From contig NZ_JAKGCU010000006.1 in NCBI RefSeq assembly GCF_021556435.1, positions 124,001 to 188,000 of the forward strand: a stretch of DNA of 64,000 nucleotides, in the 5' to 3' direction. Made by a program: the position numbers and the translations under genes. The notes under the pieces were generated by a model, which saw only the letters and a program-made list of their open reading frames with translations, was not told the origin of the DNA and ran no database searches. The stretch comes from Gordonia tangerina. Lineage in GTDB: Bacteria > Actinomycetota > Actinomycetes > Mycobacteriales > Mycobacteriaceae. Of the stretch, positions 29,855-36,538 are shown in pieces. The first letter of the stretch is position 1; the number at the start of each line of letters is the position of its first letter.

Positions 29855-30934
29855 TCAGTGCTCGGTGGAGAACCCGACCCGGCGCCGATGGCTGTCCAGC
29901 GCGAGCGCGACGAGCTGATCGATGAGGTCGGGGTAGCTGATACCGGTGGCCTCCCACAGCTTCGGATACATCGAAGCCGGCGTGAAGCCCGGGATGGTGT
30001 TGACCTCGTTGAGGAGCCAGCCGCGGCCCTCGGCCTCATAGAAGAAGTCGACACGTGCCATCCCCGCGCAGCGCAAGGCGGTGAACGCCTTGGCCGCCAG
30101 TTCACGGACCTCGCGGGTGACGTCGTCGGGCAGGTCGGCGGGGATCACCAGCTGCGCGGCACCTGTGACGTACTTGTCCTCGTAGTCGTAGAACTCACTG
30201 CCCGGCACGATCTCTCCGGGCGCCGACGCCTCCGGGGCGGCGTTGCCGAGAACCGCCACCTCCACCTCGCGGGCGGTGACCGCCTCCTCGATGATCACCA
30301 CATCGTCGTAGCGCAGCGCGAGGTCGACGGCCTTGTCGAGTTCGGCCGCGTCGTGGGCCTTGGTGATGCCCACCGACGAGCCGAGGTTGGCGGGTTTGAC
30401 GAACACCGGCAGCCCGAGCTCGGCCACCGCGCGGGTGACGATCTCGTTCGGGTCGTCGATCCCGTCGCGGAACTCGACCCAGCGGCACTGTGGGATTCCG
30501 GCCTGCTCGGCGACGATCTTGGCCATCGCCTTGTCCATGCACAGCGCCGACGAGAGCACGCCCGCACCCACGTAAGGGACCTTGAACAGCTCCAACATGC
30601 CCTGGATGGTGCCGTCCTCGCCGTGCGGTCCGTGCAGCAGCGGGAGTACCACGGTGATCGCCTGATCGGTGCCCTCGCCGCGGATCGCAGCGAGGGGCTC
30701 CACCTCGGTACCGGCCGGTTCGAGTCGTTCGGGTAGGTCGCTGCCCTCGGCGAGTGCCGCTATCGCCTTGTCGTTGCGCAGCCACGTCCCCGATTTGGTG
30801 ATGCCGATCGGCACCAGGTCGTACTTGCTGCGGTCGGCGGCGGCCAAGACGTGGGCGGCGGTCACACAGGAGACGTCGTGTTCGGCGGACACGCCGCCAT
30901 AAAGGACGACCAGACGCAGCAGGGGTGAGGCCAT
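29855..30934 (-). CDS. ddl: D-alanine--D-alanine ligase
   Basis: An ATP-grasp ligase of 359 aa. LYGGVSAEHDVS (N-terminal), HGPHGEDGTIQG, KPANLGSSVGI and NEVNTIPGFTP are the family motifs. The omega loop reads EFYDYEDKYV, with the tyrosine and lysine of true D-Ala-D-Ala ligases rather than the VanA-type D-lactate sequence. It makes the dipeptide that MurF adds to the peptidoglycan precursor. ATG 30934 was preferred to one at 30946 because TATGGT (30942-30947) ends 7 bases before it. It is divergent from murF. Confidence 0.93.
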   Translation of the reverse strand: MASPLLRLVVLYGGVSAEHDVSCVTAAHVLAAADRSKYDLVPIGITKSGTWLRNDKAIAALAEGSDLPERLEPAGTEVEPLAAIRGEGTDQAITVVLPLLHGPHGEDGTIQGMLELFKVPYVGAGVLSSALCMDKAMAKIVAEQAGIPQCRWVEFRDGIDDPNEIVTRAVAELGLPVFVKPANLGSSVGITKAHDAAELDKAVDLALRYDDVVIIEEAVTAREVEVAVLGNAAPEASAPGEIVPGSEFYDYEDKYVTGAAQLVIPADLPDDVTREVRELAAKAFTALRCAGMARVDFFYEAEGRGWLLNEVNTIPGFTPASMYPKLWEATGISYPDLIDQLVALALDSHRRRVGFSTEH

Positions 30935-31029
30935 GGCCCACACCATACGTCGACGATGTCGTGCGAGTCGTCTGGGTTTGTCCTCCTCGGGTATGTGGCG
31001 GTCGGCGGCGAGCCTTGTAGCGTTGCGGT

Positions 31030-32349
31030 GTGCAATTCAGGGCGAGCGAGATCGCGGCTGCGGTCAATGGGCGGCTGGTCGGCGATGACGTGGAGATCTC
31101 CGGGGTCGGCATCGACTCCCGGAGCGTGCAGGCCGGGCAGCTGTTCGTGCCGATCGTGGCCGCCCGAGACGGGCACGAGTTCGTGTCGTCGGCGCAGTCG
31201 GCGGGTGCCGCGGCGTACCTGAGCTCCGAGGGCAGCCTGCCGCACGTCTCATTGCCGGCGATCACCGTCACCGACACCGCCGCGGCGTTGGCCGATCTCG
31301 GTGCTGCGGCCCGCGATCGCCTGCCCGACCGGGTCGTCGGGGTGACCGGGTCGGTCGGCAAGACCTCCACCAAGGATCTGCTGGCCGGGGCGCTGGCCAC
31401 CACGTTCCGTGCCACCGCGAGCGAGAAATCGTTCAACAACGAGCTCGGGCTGCCGCTGACCCTGGCCAACGCCCCGGCCGACACCGAGGCTGTCGTGGTC
31501 GAGATGGGCGCCCGCGGCATCGGCCACATCGACCTGCTGTGTTCGATCGCGCGGCCCACCGTCGGGGTTGTCACCCGCGTCGAGGGTGTGCACCTGGAAC
31601 TGTTCGGCGACATCGATGCGGTCGCGCGCGCCAAAGGTGAGCTCGTCGAGGCGTTGCCGGTCGATGGCCTCGCTGTCCTCAACGCCGACGACGAGCGGGT
31701 GGCCGCCATGGCCGAGCGCACCGACGCGGGCGTGCTGACCTTCGGACTCGGTTCGACAGCCGATGTCCGCGCCTCGGACGTGGTCCTCGACGACGAGCTG
31801 CGCGCGTCCTTCCGGCTGCACACCCCGTGGGGTGATGCCGACATCGCACTCGGTGCTCGTGGCGAGCATCAGGTGCCCAATGCGCTGGCCGCGGTCGCCG
31901 CCGCCGGCTGGCTCGGTGTGCCGGTGGATCGGATGGCCGACGGCCTGCGCGGTGCGAGTCTGTCCGGACTCCGCATGGACCTCGTCACCTCGGCCGCCGG
32001 GGTGCTGGTGCTCAACGATGCCTACAACGCCAACCCCACCTCGATGGCCGCGGCCCTGCGGTCGCTGGCTGTGCTCGATGCCGGGCGCCGGGTGGCCGTG
32101 CTCGGCACGATGGGGGAGCTCGGTGCCGGTTCGGCGGCAGCGCATTTGTCGGTCGCCGAGCAGGCGCGTGACCTCGGCGTCGAGGTGATCGCCGTCGACG
32201 CCCCCGATTACGGTGAGTCCGCCCGCCACGTCCCCGACATCGACAGTGCCGTCGCCGCCCTCGCCGACCTCGAGGCCGGGGACGCGGTGCTGGTGAAGGC
32301 CAGCCGTGCCGCGGCGCTCGAGCGGGTCGCGCAGGCGTTGCTGGGCTGA
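31030..32349 (+). CDS. murF: UDP-N-acetylmuramoyl-tripeptide--D-alanyl-D-alanine ligase
   Basis: A 439-aa three-domain Mur ligase. The N-terminal FxGxxxDSRxVxxGxLF-type substrate domain is present (VGIDSRSVQAGQLFV), the P-loop is GVTGSVGKTST (104-114), and VVEMGARGIGHI and LNDAYNANPTSM follow. It joins D-Ala-D-Ala to UDP-MurNAc-tripeptide. GTG 31030 has TAGCGT 6 bases upstream (leaderless). Unlike the usual murF, it is not in a division/cell-wall cluster but back to back with ddl; it may be a second copy. Confidence 0.9.
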   Translation: MQFRASEIAAAVNGRLVGDDVEISGVGIDSRSVQAGQLFVPIVAARDGHEFVSSAQSAGAAAYLSSEGSLPHVSLPAITVTDTAAALADLGAAARDRLPDRVVGVTGSVGKTSTKDLLAGALATTFRATASEKSFNNELGLPLTLANAPADTEAVVVEMGARGIGHIDLLCSIARPTVGVVTRVEGVHLELFGDIDAVARAKGELVEALPVDGLAVLNADDERVAAMAERTDAGVLTFGLGSTADVRASDVVLDDELRASFRLHTPWGDADIALGARGEHQVPNALAAVAAAGWLGVPVDRMADGLRGASLSGLRMDLVTSAAGVLVLNDAYNANPTSMAAALRSLAVLDAGRRVAVLGTMGELGAGSAAAHLSVAEQARDLGVEVIAVDAPDYGESARHVPDIDSAVAALADLEAGDAVLVKASRAAALERVAQALLG

Positions 32350-32365
32350 GGAAGCCGCGGTCGGG

Positions 32366-32414
32366 TGATTTCGATACGGCCTCGCCCAGGGGCTCGGCCT
32401 ACTCAATCACCAGC
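32366..32414. repeat. REP-like element, left copy
   Basis: The segment from GATTTCGATACG to GGCCTACTCAATCACCAG is one copy of a roughly 50-base intergenic element whose ends are a 'tatcga' side and a 'gagtag/ctactc' side. It is inverted relative to the copy at 32679-32731. Related copies lie at 39.9-40.1 and 42.3-42.45 kb. Confidence 0.65.
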
Positions 32415-32650
32415 GTGAGGCGGCTCGCGGAGGTGTGTGCCCTCCTCGATCACCAGCATGGGGCGGCTCGCGGAGGTGTGTGCCCTCCTCGATCACCAGC
32501 ATGGGGCGGCTCGCGGAGGTGTGTGCCCTCCTCGATCACCAGCGTGAGGCGGCTCGCGGAGGTGTGTGCCCTCCTCGATCACCAGCGTGAGGCGGCTCGC
32601 GGAGGTGTGTGCCCTCCTCGATCGCCGAGGGGTGGCGCGGCTCGCGGAGG
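32414..32650. repeat. 43-bp tandem repeat array
   Basis: The segment starting CGGCTCGCGGAGGTGTGTGC recurs at 32421, 32464, 32507, 32550 and 32593, exactly 43 bases apart, with a sixth degenerate copy at 32638. Units differ only at GTGAGG/ATGGGG. Because 43 is not a multiple of three the reading frame shifts in each copy, so it is not coding. The array occupies most of the 378-base gap between murF and the MerR gene. Confidence 0.93.
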
Positions 32651-32678
32651 TCGCGCTCCCTCGCGCCGGGGAGCCAAA

Positions 32679-32731
32679 CTGGTGATCGAGTAGCCTGCGA
32701 GCCGCCAGGCGAGCACGCGTATCGAGATCAC
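32679..32731. repeat. REP-like element, right copy
   Basis: CTGGTGATCGAGTAGCC to CGTATCGAGATCAC is the element in the opposite orientation to the left copy. It overlaps the last codons of the MerR-type gene (stop at 32728-32730). Confidence 0.65.
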
Positions 32732-33498
32732 TGCCCGTCGGCGTTGGCGACGATGACATCGTGCACGTACTGCGCCAAACCCTCGGCGCGCTCGTCGTAG
32801 TGCGCCGTGAACCGGGGGTCGGCGAGGTACATCTGCGCCAGGTTCACCTGCATCTCATGTCCGCAGTCGTAGAACCGGTTGATCGACGCCCGGTGGGCCT
32901 CGGCGAGTGCGTTGGCCTCCGGTGTCCCCGGCATCACGCCGGCACGCATCGCCTCGGCCAACCGCTCCTCGAGGGCGTCGGTCTGCGCCTTCACCGCCTG
33001 CCAGTCGCCTTTCGAGAACCCGGCGGTGCGCTCCTGGCTCTGCCGCCACGCGTCGGAGTCACCCCAGCGTTCTTCTGCTTCGGCGGCGTAGTCCTCGCCC
33101 GGCCAGTCGTCGCCGAAGATCTCGGCTTGTTCGGCAGCCGTCAATTGGATGCCGTCGCGCTTCGCATTCATCATGTCCTCCACAGCGGCGACCATCCGAC
33201 GTAACCGATCGATCCGGTCGGTCAGCAATTCGTGCTGATCACGCAGATGCGCCAGCGCATCGACCGACGGATCGTCGAGCAGGGTCGCGATCTGCTCCAG
33301 CGAGAACCCGAGCTGACGGTAGGTCAGTACCCGGTGCAGTCGTTCGACATCGGCATCGTCGTAGACCCGATATCCGGCACCGGTGCGTCCCGACGGCACC
33401 ACCAGACCGATGTGGTCGTAGTGATGCAAAGTGCGCACGCTGATCCCGACGAGCCGTGCCACCGCGCCGACCGTGTACTCGTGTTCCGCATCGTTCAC
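32728..33498 (-). CDS. MerR family regulator with TipAS antibiotic-recognition domain
   Basis: A protein of 256 aa. The N-terminal winged helix (VARLVGISVRTLHHYDHIGL) and the dimerisation helix (DQHELLTDRIDRLRRMV) are MerR type. The C-terminal half (EIFGDDWPGEDYAAEAEERW, a SKGDW segment, FYDCGHEMQVNLAQMYLAD and RFTAHYDE) is the TipAS domain, which binds thiopeptide or other drugs. It should bend its own promoter and activate when ligand binds. GTG 33498 fits a leaderless transcript; GTG 33507 would lie inside the -10. No drug-export gene is adjacent, so it may control itself or distant genes. Confidence 0.88.
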   Translation of the reverse strand: MNDAEHEYTVGAVARLVGISVRTLHHYDHIGLVVPSGRTGAGYRVYDDADVERLHRVLTYRQLGFSLEQIATLLDDPSVDALAHLRDQHELLTDRIDRLRRMVAAVEDMMNAKRDGIQLTAAEQAEIFGDDWPGEDYAAEAEERWGDSDAWRQSQERTAGFSKGDWQAVKAQTDALEERLAEAMRAGVMPGTPEANALAEAHRASINRFYDCGHEMQVNLAQMYLADPRFTAHYDERAEGLAQYVHDVIVANADGQ

Positions 33499-33505
33499 AC
33501 CGGAC

Positions 33506-33536
33506 ACTGTTGCGCCTCACGTTGCGTCAGGGTCAA
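33506..33536 (-). promoter_or_regulatory. MerR-type promoter with 19-bp spacer and dyad operator
   Basis: On the minus strand TTGACC (33536-33531), a 19-base spacer and AACAGT (33511-33506) form the over-long promoter typical of MerR control. A dyad CCTGACG-CAA-CGTGAGG (33515-33531, one mismatch) is centred in the spacer. The expected start of transcription coincides with GTG 33498. Confidence 0.75.
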
Positions 33537-33585
33537 GGGCGTCAGGTCATGAGCGCCACAATCCAGGGCGGCCGGCCCCGTTGGA

Positions 33586-34029
33586 TCAGGGCGCGAAGTC
33601 GATCTCGTCGTCGTCATCGGTGGTGGCGTCGTTGTCGCGTTCACACTTCGCGAGGACTCCGGCGTCGTCCGACGGGCCGCATTCCCACCCGTCGACCATC
33701 TGGTCGCGTCCAGTCGCGATCATCGGTCCGTACTGCGCCGCCAGGGCCATGGCCTCCTCACAGGAGACGGTCCCGTCGGTGATCAGTACGCGCAGTGCGC
33801 CATCGGGGCCGGACGTGGTGCCGCATTCGCGATCGTCGGTCGGCTGCGCCTGCGTGGTGTCGCTGGTAGGCCGCGGACTCGGACCGGCCACCACCGGCGC
33901 CGACGGGTTCTCGCTGAGGGTGGCGGTGGTCGTCTGGACCGCCTGCTCCTCGGTTCCGCAAGCGGTGGCGAACGCACAGAGGGCCAGAGCGCAGAAACCG
34001 AGAGACAACCGTGTGACGATTCGCGACAT
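33586..34029 (-). CDS. Putative lipoprotein
   Basis: A protein of 147 aa. MSRIVTR, a hydrophobic stretch and FATAC with the lipid-bearing C24 form a lipoprotein signal peptide. A Thr/Pro/Ser-rich linker follows (about residues 30-65), then a small domain with four cysteines (RECGTT, VSCEEAM, WECGPS, KCERD) and an acidic tail DDDDE. ATG 34029 has TACGGT 6 bases upstream (leaderless). It should sit on the outer side of the membrane. I do not recognise the domain. Confidence 0.75.
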   Translation of the reverse strand: MSRIVTRLSLGFCALALCAFATACGTEEQAVQTTTATLSENPSAPVVAGPSPRPTSDTTQAQPTDDRECGTTSGPDGALRVLITDGTVSCEEAMALAAQYGPMIATGRDQMVDGWECGPSDDAGVLAKCERDNDATTDDDDEIDFAP

Positions 34030-34174
34030 GGATTCACCGTAACGAATCGCATGCCGCGTATCCGACCGAGCGACGGCCCACGCGTCGGCGCAACCGGACC
34101 CAACACGTGTCCCCCCGTCGAACGTCGGGTTTTGTGTGGTGGTGTCCAACTGCGAGAATTCGCCGGTGAGCTCC

Positions 34175-35425
34175 ATGTCTCTGTCCCCCGACCACTCGTT
34201 CTCCGTCGGGACCTCTCTGCCCGGGACGATGGGCCGCACCGGCGTCATCGACACCCCGCACGGCCGCATCCGCACGCCGGCCTTCGTGCCGGTCGGCACC
34301 AAGGCCACCGTCAAGACGGTGCTGCCCGAGGCCGTCGGCGAACTCGGCGCGCAGGCCGTGCTCGCCAACGCCTATCACCTCTATCTACAGCCCGGCCCGG
34401 ACATCATCGACGAGGCCGGCGGGCTCGGTGCATTCATGAACTGGCCCGGCCCCACCTACAGCGACAGCGGTGGATTCCAGGTGATGTCGCTGGGCGCCGG
34501 ATTCAAGAAGGTCATCTCGATGGATGTCACCGGGGAGCAGAACGACGAGATCACCGCCGAGGGTCGCGAACGTCTGTCGCTGGTCGACGACGACGGCGTC
34601 ACCTTCAAATCGCACCTGGACGGGTCCGCGCACCGGTTCACCCCGGAGGTCTCGATGCAGATCCAGCATCAGCTGGGCGCCGACATCATCTTCGCCTTCG
34701 ACGAACTGACCACTCTGATGAATACGCGCGTTTACCAGGAGAACTCGTTGGAGCGTACCCGGCTGTGGGCGATCCGATGCCTGGCCGAACACAACCGGCT
34801 GTCCCGGGAACGCACCCACCGTCCGGCGCAGTCGCTGTGGGGGGTCATTCAGGGTGCGCAGTACGAGGACCTGCGCCGCAAGGCCGCCCGCGACCTGGTC
34901 ACCATGAGTGCGATGGATCAGGCCGACGGTGGACGCGGCTTCGGCGGCTACGGCATCGGCGGGGCGCTGGAGAAGGACAATCTGGGCACCATCGTCGGCT
35001 GGGTCAACCAGGAACTGCCGGAGGACACCGCGAAGCACCTGCTCGGCATCAGCGAACCCGACGACATCTTCACCGCCATCGAGAACGGTGCCGACACCTT
35101 CGACTGTGTCTCACCCACCCGGGTGGCGCGCAACGGCGCCATCTACTCCCTCGACGGGCGCTACAACATTACCAATGCCAAGTACCGCAGGGATTTCCGA
35201 TCCCTCGATCCCGAGATCGACAACTACACCAGCCAGTACAGCCGGGCCTATCTGCATCACCTTTTCAAGGCGAAGGAGGGGTTGGCCGCGACGCTGGCCA
35301 CGCTGCACAACGTCTCCTTCATCGTGACGATGGTCGACCGCGCGCGCCAGGCCATCGAGGACGGCACCTACCCGGAGTACCGAGACGAGTTCCTGGCGCG
35401 CTACTACGCGGGAACCGGCAGCTGA
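34175..35425 (+). CDS. tgt: tRNA-guanine(34) transglycosylase homologue lacking the zinc cysteines
   Basis: The protein has 416 aa. TGT exchanges G34 of GUN-anticodon tRNAs for preQ1 or queuine. SDSGGFQ (general acid/base D97), FDE (D176), IQG (Q226) and FDCVSPTR (nucleophile D310) are kept. Where bacterial TGTs have CDCYTC, the zinc ligands, this reads IDNYTSQY (348-355): all three cysteines are gone, while H378 of TLHN stays. The pocket also differs: FDELTT for FDECTP, and IGGALEKD for IGGLAVGE. An insertion of about 25 residues follows SLG (107). It is related to TGT, not DpdA. Start uncertain: ATG 34175, GTG 34166 or 34136. Confidence 0.85.
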   Translation: MSLSPDHSFSVGTSLPGTMGRTGVIDTPHGRIRTPAFVPVGTKATVKTVLPEAVGELGAQAVLANAYHLYLQPGPDIIDEAGGLGAFMNWPGPTYSDSGGFQVMSLGAGFKKVISMDVTGEQNDEITAEGRERLSLVDDDGVTFKSHLDGSAHRFTPEVSMQIQHQLGADIIFAFDELTTLMNTRVYQENSLERTRLWAIRCLAEHNRLSRERTHRPAQSLWGVIQGAQYEDLRRKAARDLVTMSAMDQADGGRGFGGYGIGGALEKDNLGTIVGWVNQELPEDTAKHLLGISEPDDIFTAIENGADTFDCVSPTRVARNGAIYSLDGRYNITNAKYRRDFRSLDPEIDNYTSQYSRAYLHHLFKAKEGLAATLATLHNVSFIVTMVDRARQAIEDGTYPEYRDEFLARYYAGTGS

Positions 35426-35509
35426 CTGCAGCCGCGCGTTTGACCGTTCGCAGCTGCGGGTAGCCGCCAACCAAGCCCGGGCGGGCGCCGCGGAGTTCGC
35501 CGAGGGCCA

Positions 35510-35545
35510 GGTCCCCGGGGTTCGGAATCTGTAGCCCCGGGGACC
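35510..35545 (+). terminator. Hairpin terminator after tgt
   Basis: GGTCCCCGGGG (35510-35520) pairs perfectly with CCCCGGGGACC (35535-35545) around a 14-base loop, 85 bases after the tgt stop. There is no T-run, as is common in mycobacteria-like genomes. Confidence 0.55.
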
Positions 35546-35661
35546 GCTCTGATGGCGGGCGCCCGCCGCCGCCTGCGGCCTACTACGGTGGACACCGGGC
35601 CGCCGTCGACGATCGTGTCGCCCGGGGACCCGGGGCGTCGTGGGACCGGAGGAGATGACAG

Positions 35662-36351
35662 ATGAGTGTCCATCAGGCGATCGCCGACCTATCACGCACG
35701 ATGCACGCAATCCCCGAGACCGACCGCGCGGCAAGTGACGAGGTGATCGAGGCCATCACCGCCGGTGCTGTCGAGCACGTGGCGGGCACCGATCACGCAG
35801 GCGTCCTGCTCGTCGACCCGAAGGCCCGCGAGTACGAGACCATCGCCCCGACCGACGAGATCATGGTCCACCTCGATCTTCTGCAGAAAGAGACCGGACA
35901 GGGCCCCTGTGTGGAAGCCGCATGGCAGCACCACATGGTCCGGGTCGACGACATCGCCGCCGATCCGCGTTGGCCCGAGTTGTCGGCGCGCACCGTGGCC
36001 GAGACGCCGGCCCGATCCAGCCTGTCGTTCCAGCTGTTCACCCATCACGCCACCATCGGTGCACTGAACCTGTTCTCCGACCGGGTCAACGCTTTCGACG
36101 ACGACTCCGTCGAGGTGGGTCTGGTCTACGCCACCCATGCGTCGCTGGCGCTGTATCGGGCCCGTCAGCAGGGCGACTTCCGCAGCGCGTTGGCCAGCCG
36201 TGATCTGATCGGTCAGGCCAAGGGGATGTTGATGGAGCGCTTCACCATCGACGCGGTGGCTGCCTTCGAGTTGCTGCGGCGTCTGTCGCAGGATACGAAC
36301 ACACCGCTCGTCGAGGTCGCGCGACAGGTGACCGAAGCCACACCGGACTAG
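35662..36351 (+). CDS. GAF-ANTAR RNA-binding antiterminator
   Basis: A protein of 229 aa. Residues about 25-165 are a GAF sensor domain (GTDHAGVLLVD, LLQKETGQGPCVEA, VDDIAADPRWP). Residues about 175-225 are an ANTAR domain: LIGQAKGMLMERFTIDAVAA and FELLRRLSQDTN. ANTAR proteins bind paired hexaloop hairpins in nascent RNA and prevent termination. The ligand of the GAF domain is unknown. GGAGGAG lies 7 bases before ATG 35662. Confidence 0.9.
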   Translation: MSVHQAIADLSRTMHAIPETDRAASDEVIEAITAGAVEHVAGTDHAGVLLVDPKAREYETIAPTDEIMVHLDLLQKETGQGPCVEAAWQHHMVRVDDIAADPRWPELSARTVAETPARSSLSFQLFTHHATIGALNLFSDRVNAFDDDSVEVGLVYATHASLALYRARQQGDFRSALASRDLIGQAKGMLMERFTIDAVAAFELLRRLSQDTNTPLVEVARQVTEATPD

Positions 36352-36368
36352 CGGGAACCCGACTGCCG

Positions 36369-36374
36369 TATAAT
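36369..36374 (+). promoter_or_regulatory. -10 element of the CNNM operon
   Basis: An exact TATAAT in GC-rich DNA, 18 bases after the GAF-ANTAR stop. No good -35 is visible. Transcription from here would give about 65 nt of leader before the small basic frame at 36446 and about 150 nt before the CNNM gene. Confidence 0.6.
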
Positions 36375-36445
36375 TCGTTGCGCACTTGTGAGGACAGTGC
36401 GTACACCGCACCCTCCCCGCCCCGACCGCCAGTCAGAAAGACCCG

Positions 36446-36538
36446 ATGAGACGCGCCAAGCGCCCCCGTCCGAAACGCAAGAAACCTCGAAGACCCGGCT
36501 CGCCGAAGCCTGAACCGACGGCGGTGGCCACATGTTGA
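36446..36538 (+). CDS. Arg/Lys/Pro-rich 30-aa leader peptide overlapping the CNNM gene
   Basis: The frame starts ATG AGA CGC and encodes MRRAKRPRPKRKKPRRPGS and 11 more residues. Twelve of 30 residues are Arg or Lys and seven are Pro. AGAAAG lies 5 bases before the ATG. Its stop (36536-36538) lies inside the next gene, whose ATG is at 36532, so ribosomes finishing the peptide end on the CNNM start. I do not know a family. A role in sensing Mg2+ by ribosome stalling at basic/proline codons is only a hypothesis. Confidence 0.5.
   Translation: MRRAKRPRPKRKKPRRPGSPKPEPTAVATC

Noticed and set aside
29855..30934. VanA-like D-Ala-D-Lac ligase and a vancomycin-resistance locus
   Set aside because: The omega loop EFYDYEDKYV is of the D-Ala-D-Ala type, and vanH/vanX-like genes are absent.
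30195..31844. A 549-codon minus-strand frame spanning ddl and murF
   Set aside because: It overlaps two genes with complete motifs and gives a Ser/Arg-rich sequence without domains.
32414..32650. CRISPR array
   Set aside because: The 43-bp units abut directly with no unique spacers, and no cas genes are present.
34175..35425. DpdA-type DNA deazaguanine enzyme
   Set aside because: The sequence aligns along its length with TGT motifs (SDSGGFQ, FDCVSPTR, SRAYLHHL), and no dpd partner genes are near.
36369..36531. M-box type Mg2+ riboswitch before the CNNM gene
   Set aside because: The leader before the small frame is only about 65 nt, and I could not find the conserved paired regions by eye.
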